From: Acidimicrobiia bacterium
Lineage (GTDB): Bacteria > Actinomycetota > Acidimicrobiia > IMCC26256
Direction of reading: 5' to 3'
Assembly: GCA_023262065.1 (NCBI GenBank)
Contig: JALRDW010000214.1
Coordinates: forward strand, 1 to 18,512
DNA: 18,512 nt
Numbering within the stretch: position 1 is the first letter of the stretch; every line of letters starts with the position of its first letter. The notes under the pieces were generated by a model. It was not told the origin of the DNA, ran no database searches, and saw nothing but the letters and a program-made list of their open reading frames with translations. This document shows positions 12,609-18,512 of the stretch, piece after piece. Both the position numbers and the translations under genes were made by a program.

Positions 12609-14318
12609 ATGCCCCGCATCCGCGTCGCCGCCGCGCAGATCAACCTCGTCGTCGGCGACCTCGACGGGAACCTCACGCGCATGCGCGACGCGTACACGGC
12701 GGCCGACGCGGCGGGGGCCGACCTCGTGGTGATGCCGGAACTCACGATCACCGGCTATCCGCCGGAGGACCTCCTGCTCAAGCCGGCGTTCCTGCGGCAC
12801 GCACGGGAGGTGCTCGAGACCTTCGCGGCCTCGACCGGTGACGTCGTCGCCGTCGTCGGGTACCCCGAGGTCGGCCGGTCGGGCCTCCACAACGCGGCGG
12901 CCATCTGCGCGGGCGGCGCCGTCGTCGGCACGTACCGCAAGCACCTGCTGCCGAACTACGCGGTGTTCGACGAGGAGCGGTACTTCGAGCCGGTCGCGAC
13001 CGACGGGCCGCTGGTCGTGATCGCCGGGGTGCGGGTCGCGGTCACGATCTGCGAGGACGCGTGGAGCGCGACCGGGCCGGTCCTCACCCAGGCCGCGGGG
13101 GGCGCCGAACTCGTGGTCAACCTCAACGCGTCGCCGTACCACGCGGGCCGGGTGCACGAGCGGGAGGCGATGCTCACGACCCGCGGCGCGGACGCCGGCA
13201 TCCCGATCGTGTACGCGAACCTCGTCGGGGGCCAGGACGAGCTCGTCTTCGACGGCGCGTCGATGGTCGTGGACGGCACCGGCCGCGTCGTGGCCCGGGC
13301 TCGACAGTTCGTCGAGGACCTGCTCGTGGTCGACCTCGAGGTGCCGGTCGCGGCCCAGCGACCGCCGGGTTCACGGCCGACCGGATCGGTCGCGCTCTCG
13401 GAGCTCGTGGTGGGCGCGACGACGCGTGCGACCGGACCGTTCGCGCCGGCCCGGGTCGAACCCCTGCACGACCGCGTGCGGGAGGTCTACGAGGCGCTCG
13501 TCCTCGGGACCCGGTACTACGTCACGAAGAACGGGTTCGGTGACGTGGTGATCGGGCTGTCCGGCGGCATCGACTCGTCACTCGTCGCCGCGATCGCGGT
13601 CGAGGCTCTCGGGCCGTCGAGGGTGCACGGTGTCCTCATGCCGAGCCGGTACTCCTCGGACCACAGCCTGACCGACGCAGTCGCACTCGCGGCGTCGCTC
13701 GGGATCGAGACCCGCACGATCCCGATCGAGCCGGCCCACGCGGCGTTCGAGGGGATGCTCGAGCCGTCGTTCGCGACCCGCGCCCCGGACCTCACCGAGG
13801 AGAACCTGCAGGCCCGCATCCGCGGCACCCTGCTCATGGCGCTGTCCAACAAGTTCGGCTGGTTGGTCCTCACCACCGGCAACAAGAGCGAGATGGCCAC
13901 CGGGTACTCCACGCTCTACGGGGACATGGCCGGCGGGTTCGCGGTGATCAAGGACGTGCCGAAGACGCTCGTGACCGCGATCTGCGAGGACCTCGACGCG
14001 CGGGCCGGCCGCGAGGTCATCCCGCGCCACGTGATCGACAAGCCGCCGAGCGCGGAGCTGCGCCCCGACCAGCGCGACGAGGACTCCCTGCCGCCGTACC
14101 CGGTGCTGGATCGCATCCTCGAGGCCTACGTGGAGCAGGACCGATCCGTCGCGGACCTCGAGGCCGAGGGCTTCGACCCTGCGGTGGTGGCCCGCGTCGC
14201 CGGGCTGGTCGACCGGAGCGAGTACAAGCGGCGCCAGGCACCACCGGGCGTCCGGGTGTCGCCCAAGGCGTTCGGCAAGGACCGACGACTGCCGATCACC
14301 AACCGCTGGTCCGGCTGA
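12609..14318 (+). CDS. nadE: Glutamine-dependent NAD+ synthetase
   Basis: The 569-residue enzyme has two domains. Residues 1-270 form a nitrilase-fold glutaminase with the Glu-Lys-Cys triad visible: Glu44 (VMPELTITGY), Lys111 (TYRKHLLPNY) and Cys148 (VTICEDAW). Residues about 285-569 form the synthetase, with the ATP-pyrophosphatase loop SGGIDSS at 318-324 and later LVLTTGNKSEMATGYSTLYGDMAGGFAVIKDVPKT and a C-terminal SPKAFGKDRRLPITNRW. It converts deamido-NAD (NaAD) to NAD using glutamine ammonia and ATP in the cytosol. Length fits the two-domain class, although the mycobacterial form is longer (about 680 residues). The ATG at 12609 begins the conserved IRVAAAQINLVVGD strand and is probably leaderless. 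The EamA gene starts 14 bp after its stop, so the two may form an operon. Confidence 0.96.
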   Translation: MPRIRVAAAQINLVVGDLDGNLTRMRDAYTAADAAGADLVVMPELTITGYPPEDLLLKPAFLRHAREVLETFAASTGDVVAVVGYPEVGRSGLHNAAAICAGGAVVGTYRKHLLPNYAVFDEERYFEPVATDGPLVVIAGVRVAVTICEDAWSATGPVLTQAAGGAELVVNLNASPYHAGRVHEREAMLTTRGADAGIPIVYANLVGGQDELVFDGASMVVDGTGRVVARARQFVEDLLVVDLEVPVAAQRPPGSRPTGSVALSELVVGATTRATGPFAPARVEPLHDRVREVYEALVLGTRYYVTKNGFGDVVIGLSGGIDSSLVAAIAVEALGPSRVHGVLMPSRYSSDHSLTDAVALAASLGIETRTIPIEPAHAAFEGMLEPSFATRAPDLTEENLQARIRGTLLMALSNKFGWLVLTTGNKSEMATGYSTLYGDMAGGFAVIKDVPKTLVTAICEDLDARAGREVIPRHVIDKPPSAELRPDQRDEDSLPPYPVLDRILEAYVEQDRSVADLEAEGFDPAVVARVAGLVDRSEYKRRQAPPGVRVSPKAFGKDRRLPITNRWSG

Positions 14319-14332
14319 GCGCGGGGACCCGG

Positions 14333-15259
14333 GTGGCAGAGGTCGGCGCGGCGCGCCCCGCACGATCCGGGTGGCGCGCGTACGCCCCGGAACTGGCGAT
14401 CGTCCTCGCGTCGGTGCTGTACGGCGCGACGTTCCGCGTCGTGCAGGTGTCCGTCGAACGGACGAGTCCCTCGGGGTTCGTGTTCATGCGGTACACGGTC
14501 GGCGCGCTCGTGCTGCTCCCGTTCGCCCTCCGGCGCGGGTGGCGCGGGCCGCGTGCACTCCCGCACGACGGGTGGCGGCTCGTGCTCGGCGTGGCCGTCC
14601 TGGTGGGTGCGTTCTCGGGGTTCGGCGCGTACGTCCAGACGGTGGGTCTGCGCACGACGACGACCTCGAACTCCGCCTTCATCACGAGCCTGTTCGTGGT
14701 GTTCACGCCGATCATCGAGTCGGTCGTGTACCGACGCTGGCCTCGGCGCGGCATCGTGGGCGCGGTCGCGGTGTCGATGCTCGGCCTCTGGCTGCTCACC
14801 GGTGCCTCGCTGTCCATGGGGCGTGGAGACCTGTTCACGCTCCTGTGCGCCGCGCTCTACGGCGGGTGGTACGTCGCGATCGGGGCGTTCACGAACCGCA
14901 TGGACCTCGTCGCCTTCACCTGCGCGCAGCTCGTCATGGCGGCGCTGTTCATGGTGCCGTTCGCGATCGCCTCCGGGTTCGGCCGGATCGATGCCTACGT
15001 GATCGGCACCGTGCTGTTCACCGGGATCGCCTGCACCGCGCTCGCGTTCGCACTCACCGCGTGGGCCCAGCGGCGCGTCGATCCGTCACGCACCACGATC
15101 ATCAGCCTCGTCGAACCGGTGGTGGCCGGTGTCGTCGGGTACCTCGTGGGGGAGCGTCTCGGCGTGGGTGGGTACGTCGGGGCGTCACTCATCATCGTGG
15201 CGATCCTCATCGCCGAGCGCGGGACCCACCGGACCGGAGCACCGGCACCCGAGGTTTGA
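14333..15259 (+). CDS. EamA-family (DMT superfamily) transporter
   Basis: The 308-residue protein has about ten membrane segments in two EamA repeats: 22-150 (LAIVLASVLYGATFRVVQV...FMRYTVGALVLLPFAL...SNSAFITSLFVVFTPIIE) and 160-300 (LFTLLCAALYGGWYVAIGAF...IACTALAFALTAWAQRRVDPSRTTIISLVEPVVAGVVGYLVGERL). The motif S-x-x-LEPV-x-A near the end of the second repeat is typical. It is an inner-membrane carrier or exporter of unknown small molecules. The GTG at 14333 is used because it gives a usual short cytosolic N-terminus; the ribosome site is weak. It is likely co-transcribed with nadE, 14 bp upstream, but that says little about substrate. Confidence 0.9.
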   Translation: MAEVGAARPARSGWRAYAPELAIVLASVLYGATFRVVQVSVERTSPSGFVFMRYTVGALVLLPFALRRGWRGPRALPHDGWRLVLGVAVLVGAFSGFGAYVQTVGLRTTTTSNSAFITSLFVVFTPIIESVVYRRWPRRGIVGAVAVSMLGLWLLTGASLSMGRGDLFTLLCAALYGGWYVAIGAFTNRMDLVAFTCAQLVMAALFMVPFAIASGFGRIDAYVIGTVLFTGIACTALAFALTAWAQRRVDPSRTTIISLVEPVVAGVVGYLVGERLGVGGYVGASLIIVAILIAERGTHRTGAPAPEV

Positions 15260-15284
15260 CCCTCCCCGGGCGCGGTGTGAGGAT
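15256..15284 (+). promoter_or_regulatory. Candidate promoter TTGACC-N17-GAGGAT for the ferritin-like operon, leaderless
   Basis: The -35 TTGACC (15256-15261) and -10 GAGGAT (15279-15284) have the ideal 17-bp spacing. The ATG of the first gene follows the -10 after six bases, so transcription should begin at the ATG. This is the best promoter in the window by spacing. Confidence 0.55.
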
Positions 15285-15290
15285 GCGGCC

Positions 15291-15947
15291 ATGTCGAACG
15301 ACGGACGCAGCCCCCGACCCGCCTTCGCCCCGTGGGACCGCCGCGAGCTCCCCGGGCTCTTCTCGGTGGAGGAGTCGGCCCGGCGCGTGGGTGCGTACTC
15401 CTGGGTGGAGCAACGGCTGTTCGAGGCCCTGGGCGGTTGGATCGCGACGGTGCCCGAGCTCGACGTCAAGCTCGTGCTCGGTCGGCACTGCTACCACCAC
15501 GCCTGGCACGCCGAGCAGTTCCAGGCCCGACTCCCCGAACTGCGGGAGATGAACCCGGCCCGGTGCACGGTGCCGGCGAACGACGGCGTCGCGGCCCTGC
15601 TCGAAGCGGTGATCGAGCCGGAGGCCACGGAGCACACCATCGAGAAGCTCACCGGGGTGTTCCGGGTGCTCCTGCCCCGGAAGATCGCGGCGTACACGTA
15701 CCACCTCAACGCGACGTCGAGCATCACCGACGCCCCGACCCAGCGCAGCCTGCGGTTCATCCTCCAGGACGAGTTCGAGGACTGGCGGGAGGGGGAGATG
15801 CTCCTGCAGTCGCTCATCACCACCCCGGAGGCGGCGGCCCGGGCCGCCGCCCGGGCCGCCGAACTCGAGGCCCTGGCGGTGGCGGCCGGCGGGATCGCCG
15901 GCCCCGGTACGCTGGGTGCCTCACCGACCCCGGAGGTCACCCCGTGA
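15291..15947 (+). CDS. Ferritin-like helical protein with unusual His-rich site, possible non-catalytic diiron partner
   Basis: This 218-residue protein is mostly helical by composition. Its layout resembles a ferritin-like four-helix bundle: Glu40 in YSWVEQRLFEALGGW, then about 30 residues later RHCYHHAWHAEQFQARLPEL (His66, 69, 70, 73; Glu75), and in the second half LQDEFEDWREGE (Glu161, Glu163, Asp164). The expected EXXH motifs appear as HAWH and EFED, so a normal diiron site is doubtful. An Ala-rich helix and a Pro/Gly tail end the protein. I do not recognise a named family. The start is leaderless (see promoter at 15256-15284). Its stop overlaps the next start as GTGA, so both proteins are probably made together; the next protein has a complete site. 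Confidence 0.72.
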   Translation: MSNDGRSPRPAFAPWDRRELPGLFSVEESARRVGAYSWVEQRLFEALGGWIATVPELDVKLVLGRHCYHHAWHAEQFQARLPELREMNPARCTVPANDGVAALLEAVIEPEATEHTIEKLTGVFRVLLPRKIAAYTYHLNATSSITDAPTQRSLRFILQDEFEDWREGEMLLQSLITTPEAAARAAARAAELEALAVAAGGIAGPGTLGASPTPEVTP

Positions 15948-16753
15948 AGCGGTTCCTGCCCGTCGACGAACTCGCCCGTGACGAGCGCTTCGTGCGCACC
16001 AGCATCGTCGCCGGCTTCAACGACCCCCGGAACGGACGCGCGACCGAGCGGGCGATCAGCAGCGCCCGGCTCGAGCCGGGGCGTGCCGCAGCCCCCGACC
16101 GGGCCCGTGCGCTCATGCACGGCATCTTCGTCGGCGAGATCCAGGCGCTCGAGGGCGCCGGGCGCACCACCTTCGACTTCGACGACGCCGACGCACCGTT
16201 CGCCCTCAAGCTCGACATGGCCCGGCAGTGCTGGGACGAGGCCCGTCACGTGGAGATCTCGGTGAAGCTCGGCGAGCACATGGGCACCGAGATCGGCGAG
16301 TACACCGAGTCCACCTTCCTCTACGAGGCGGCGTGCGTCCCCGATCCCGCGATGCGGCTCTCCGGGGTCAACCGCGCCCTCGAGGGTCTGGCGATCGACG
16401 TGTTCAACACGATGAAGGAGTTCGGTGACGCGTCCGGCGATCCGGTGCTGCACTTCTGCGAGGACTGGATGCTCGCCGATGAGGTGACCCACGTGAAGAT
16501 GGGGTCCGACTGGCTGCGGCGCCTCACCGAGCAGGACCCGGATCGGCGCGCCCGAGCGCTCGAGTTCCAGCGAACGGTCGACAAGTTGTTCAGCCTCGGT
16601 GGGTTCCGGGGCGAGACCGAGGAGAACCCGGTGCAGATCGCCCGCCGGTTCCGCGAGCTCGCGGGCTTCGACACGGACGAGATCGACGAGATCGCGGCGC
16701 TCGCGGCCGAGGCCCTCGCCGACGCCCGGTCCCGCGAGGCCGTCGCCGGCTGA
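15944..16753 (+). CDS. Ferritin-like (DUF455-like) putative diiron protein
   Basis: The 269-residue protein shows the ligand spacing of a diiron four-helix bundle: Glu65 or Glu70 (FVGEIQALEGAGR), Glu99 and His102 (CWDEARHVEIS), Glu147 (VNRALEGLAIDVF), and Glu180 and His183 (LADEVTHVKMG). The second and fourth helices carry the EXXH motifs. Known relatives of this fold include DUF455 proteins, MiaE-type hydroxylases and the PaaA/PaaC epoxidase pair; I place it nearest DUF455 by the DEARHVEI-like motif, with moderate trust. It could be an oxygenase or an iron-binding protein. The GTG start overlaps the previous stop by four bases and has GGAGG (15932-15936) seven bases upstream. The next gene follows after 5 bp. 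Confidence 0.82.
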   Translation: MKRFLPVDELARDERFVRTSIVAGFNDPRNGRATERAISSARLEPGRAAAPDRARALMHGIFVGEIQALEGAGRTTFDFDDADAPFALKLDMARQCWDEARHVEISVKLGEHMGTEIGEYTESTFLYEAACVPDPAMRLSGVNRALEGLAIDVFNTMKEFGDASGDPVLHFCEDWMLADEVTHVKMGSDWLRRLTEQDPDRRARALEFQRTVDKLFSLGGFRGETEENPVQIARRFRELAGFDTDEIDEIAALAAEALADARSREAVAG

Positions 16754-16758
16754 ACGCC

Positions 16759-17361
16759 GTGCGGCTCTCGATCGTCCCGGAGGAGTTCACGCTCGTCCTC
16801 TACGACGCGGATCTCGTGCGGTCGACCGTCGAGGAGGTCGCCGCCGCGGTCGGGTTCCCCGACTCCGTCGAGGTGTCGCTCGAGGTGGATGAGGAACTCG
16901 CGCAGCCACTCACCGGTTCCTACGTCGACGTGCGCGACGGGGTCCTGCACCTCTGGTACTCGGGCGGGAACGTCGAGGACACGCTGCGGGCGCGCCACCT
17001 CGACCCGGTGCGGGCCCGCCGCGAGTTCGCCATGGGCCTGCTGCGCGGCATGGATCGGCTCGATCCCGCGTTCCACGACGCCCCGGCCGATGACGAGTTG
17101 ACCGACGCCCAGCGAGCGCTGTGGGACGTCGCCGCCGAGGGACGCGCGGAGCGGGCCGGGATCGCCATGCGTCCCGACCGGGCCCGCTACGTCTACCGGC
17201 TCGCGTGCGGTTTCACCGATGAGGCCGACGCCGAGTACGACCGCCTGCGCGGGGGCGCGCCGACCTCGTGGGCGGACCTGGCCGCGACCGCACAGCGGTT
17301 GGCGCCGAACGCGACCACCCCGCGGACCGGTCGCCGCGACGATCTCCGTCGCCGTCGCTAG
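16759..17361 (+). CDS. Hypothetical protein, third gene of the ferritin-like operon
   Basis: I do not recognise this 200-residue protein. It has a beta-strand-like start (RLSIVPEEFTLVLYDADLVRSTVEEVAAAVGF), an acidic strand (VEVSLEVDEEL), and DVRDGVLHLWYSGGNVEDTLRARHLDPVRARREFAMGLLRGMDRLDPAF. A conserved-looking helical part follows (RYVYRLACGFTDEADAEYDRLRGG), with a basic tail ending RRDDLRRRR. It has one Cys, no membrane segment and no signal peptide, so it is probably soluble and cytosolic. Codon use is like its neighbours. The GTG is taken because it begins 5 bp after the preceding stop, although no strong Shine-Dalgarno is seen. Tight spacing suggests work with the two ferritin-like proteins, for example as a substrate or assembly partner; this is inference. 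Confidence 0.7.
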   Translation: MRLSIVPEEFTLVLYDADLVRSTVEEVAAAVGFPDSVEVSLEVDEELAQPLTGSYVDVRDGVLHLWYSGGNVEDTLRARHLDPVRARREFAMGLLRGMDRLDPAFHDAPADDELTDAQRALWDVAAEGRAERAGIAMRPDRARYVYRLACGFTDEADAEYDRLRGGAPTSWADLAATAQRLAPNATTPRTGRRDDLRRRR

Positions 17362-17379
17362 CGGAGCACGTCACGCGCC

Positions 17380-17751
17380 TCAGGCGAGGTCGTGGGCGCT
17401 GATGCCCAGCGTCAGGTCGAGCTCGGGTGGTGCGGCGAGCAGCGGGACGGCCGCCTCGGCCATCTCGACCATCACCGGTCCGTCGTAGTGACGGCGCTGG
17501 GCGTCGGCGTCGATCCACTTCTCGACGATCACGAACCGACCCGGGTGGAGCATCGATCCGGTGAGGTCGACGTTGCGGCAGCCCGGATCGGTGCGGGTGA
17601 CCACCGTGTAGCGGGCGAGGACACCGGCGAGGGCCTCCTCGTCCCCGGGTCGCGCGGCGTACGTACCGATCACGAGGCAGACCTCGGGCTCGGCCGTACC
17701 GTCCGTTGTGTCGACGGCCGCGTCGGGCCCGGATCCGCTCCAACCACCCAT
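17380..17751 (-). CDS. Antibiotic biosynthesis monooxygenase (ABM)-fold protein
   Basis: The 123-residue protein has a disordered N-terminus (1-22) and one ABM/dimeric alpha-beta barrel domain: VCLVIGTYAARPGDEEALAGVLARYTVVTRTDPGCRNVDLTGSMLHPGRFVIVEKWIDADAQRRHYDGPVMVEMAEAAVPLL. The family includes YgiN-type quinol monooxygenases and heme-degrading or unknown-function proteins that act without bound metal; the P-G-C/F-V-I-V-E-K-W strand pattern is typical. The reaction cannot be assigned. The ATG at 17751 has AGGAG seven bases upstream on its strand. It is convergent with the operon on its left, with 18 bp between stops. Confidence 0.88.
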   Translation of the reverse strand: MGGWSGSGPDAAVDTTDGTAEPEVCLVIGTYAARPGDEEALAGVLARYTVVTRTDPGCRNVDLTGSMLHPGRFVIVEKWIDADAQRRHYDGPVMVEMAEAAVPLLAAPPELDLTLGISAHDLA

Positions 17752-17799
17752 GTGCGCGCTCCTGTGCGGGTCCCGGGCGCTCCGGCGGCCCCGAGGCGG

Positions 17800-17823
17800 T
17801 CATCCACAGGTGCCTGTGGACGA
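17800..17823. promoter_or_regulatory. Pair of inverted DnaA-box-like sites in a palindrome
   Basis: TCATCCACA (plus, 17800-17808) and TCGTCCACA (minus, 17823-17815) each differ by one base from the DnaA consensus TTATCCACA/TTGTCCACA. They face each other in the perfect palindrome TCCACAGG-TG-CCTGTGGA (17803-17820). Confidence 0.5.
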
Positions 17824-17831
17824 ATCCCGGC

Positions 17832-17861
17832 TTGACGGGGGCGTTACCCTACATGGACACT
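17832..17861 (+). promoter_or_regulatory. Candidate promoter of the sigma-factor gene
   Basis: TTGACG (17832-17837) and GACACT (17856-17861) are spaced by 18 bp. The -35 match is good and the -10 moderate. It lies just downstream of the inverted DnaA-box pair, so DnaA binding there could affect transcription. Confidence 0.35.
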
Positions 17862-17959
17862 GCCGGGGTCGACGGCGTGCTCCCACGGGGGCCTCCGGCG
17901 GCCGGGACCACGGTGTCCACGGGCGGTGGGAATGGAATCCCTCCGCCGGTGGTTCAAGG

Positions 17960-17968
17960 TTGTCCACA
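17960..17968 (+). promoter_or_regulatory. Perfect actinobacterial DnaA box TTGTCCACA
   Basis: This is an exact match to the DnaA box preferred in high-GC actinobacteria. It lies about 100 bp downstream of the candidate sigma promoter, inside the putative leader. Confidence 0.5.
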
Positions 17969-18111
17969 GGCTCATCCGCAACATCAGCCCCCTCCGATAC
18001 CGGCAGGGGCCGGGGCGGCGGCGAGCATGGGGGTCCGATCGGACCGCACCCGGGCCCAGCGCCCACGGGGCGGTTCCGAACCTGCAAGACGGCGTTTCTC
18101 GAGGGGTTGAC

Positions 18112-18512
18112 GTGGCCAAGGATCGTGTGGACCGGGACGAAGAGGATCTCGTCCGGCTCTACCTCACCGACATCGGGCAGTACAACCTGCTCACGAAGGA
18201 CGACGAGGTCCGGCTGGCCCAGCAGATCGAGAAGGGCAACGAGGCGCGCGCCGAACTCGCCGCCGGCGGCAAGGGGCTGACCCCGGCCAAGAAGCGGGAG
18301 CTGCGTCGGGCCGATCGCGAGGGCGAGGAGGCGACGCGGACGTTCGTGCAGTCGAACCTCCGGCTCGTCGTGTCGATCGCCAAGAAGTACCAGGCCTCGG
18401 GTCTGCCGCTCCTCGACCTCATCCAGGAGGGCAACCTCGGCCTCATGCATGCCGTCGAGAAGTTCGACTGGCGCGAGGGCTTCAAGTTCTCCACCTATGC
18501 CACGTGGTGGAT
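18112..18512 (+). CDS. Sigma-70 family RNA polymerase sigma factor, principal (RpoD/SigA/SigB) type, 3' end outside window
   Basis: The 133 codons seen encode region 1.2 ([35 protein letters not shown], about 12-46), a short Lys/Arg-rich linker, and region 2 ([52 protein letters not shown]). Region 2 binds core polymerase and recognises the -10 element; the [17 protein letters not shown] block is the 2.3-2.4 signature. The protein lacks the long acidic N-terminus of HrdB/SigA from Streptomyces and Mycobacterium, so it is either a short primary sigma or a group 2 (SigB-like) factor. GTG at 18112 is preceded by GAGGGG (18101-18106) five bases upstream. Upstream control may involve DnaA boxes (17800-17968). 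Confidence 0.93.
   Translation, partial: MAKDRVDRDEEDLVRLYLTDIGQYNLLTKDDEVRLAQQIEKGNEARAELAAGGKGLTPAKKRELRRADREGEEATRTFVQSNLRLVVSIAKKYQASGLPLLDLIQEGNLGLMHAVEKFDWREGFKFSTYATWW

Larger units (their letters stand above)
17752..18111. other. Noncoding region upstream of the sigma-factor gene
   Basis: This stretch of about 360 bp holds no convincing gene: its open frames lack codon bias, ribosome sites and recognisable products. It carries three DnaA-box-like sites, an 8-bp perfect palindrome (17803-17820) and a possible promoter (TTGACG at 17832-17837, GACACT at 17856-17861, 18-bp spacing). If that promoter is right, the sigma-factor mRNA has a long leader of roughly 240 nt, in which I could not see a known riboswitch. 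Confidence 0.5.

Noticed and set aside
17752..18111. Chromosomal replication origin (DnaA boxes)
   Set aside because: Only three boxes occur, there is no long AT-rich unwinding region, and dnaA, dnaN or gidB-type genes are absent. A regulatory role is more likely.

Overview
The window is very GC-rich (I estimate about 70%), densely packed bacterial DNA. Gene families, codon use and signals point to an actinobacterium: a GlnR-type orphan regulator, a GlnA2-like glutamine synthetase, a glutamine-dependent NAD synthetase, DnaA boxes of the TTGTCCACA type, and probable leaderless genes with TANNNT -10 boxes. Acidimicrobiia is my best guess from overall resemblance, but it is an inference and there is no rRNA to test it. 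I found 22 protein genes. Two run off the window: Mrp on the left and the principal-type sigma factor on the right. I see no tRNA, rRNA, CRISPR array, insertion sequence or prophage gene.

Layout. 1-2409: Fe-S assembly genes (mrp on minus, diverging from an ErpA/IscA gene), an EVE-domain gene, and a convergent Tat-exported thioredoxin-like lipoprotein. 2410-4735: a compact xanthine-dehydrogenase-like fusion protein, then RidA and a 47-residue membrane peptide, all on plus. 4754-7639: a minus-strand operon glnA, glnR-like regulator, MBL-fold hydrolase, with 7 bp and then a 4 bp overlap between genes. 7683-7720: a palindrome-rich divergent promoter region. 7788-10862: a plus-strand group of a tiny membrane peptide, a SnoaL-like protein, a large exported copper protein (PHM-like core fused to a cupredoxin domain) and a YceI-like protein. 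10864-15259: RarD-like transporter (minus), LuxR-type regulator, NAD synthetase and an EamA transporter (plus). 15291-17361: a tight three-gene unit with two ferritin-like proteins and an unknown protein. 17380-17751: an ABM-fold protein (minus). 17752-18111: a noncoding region with DnaA boxes. 18112 onward: a sigma-70 gene.

The points most worth following are: (1) the exported protein at 8593-10191, which keeps all six expected PHM/DBM copper ligands and carries a complete type 1 copper site, with translation coupled to a YceI-like protein; (2) the operon at 15291-17361, which looks like an undescribed diiron protein with a catalytic-type subunit and a degenerate partner; (3) a GlnR-like regulator lying directly behind glutamine synthetase; (4) a reduced Mo-hydroxylase fusion that seems to lack the active-site Glu; (5) a 12 bp sequence shared by two divergent intergenic regions, and a fourfold 12 bp iteron at the rarD start; (6) a recurring leaderless promoter layout. 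None of this was checked against a database.
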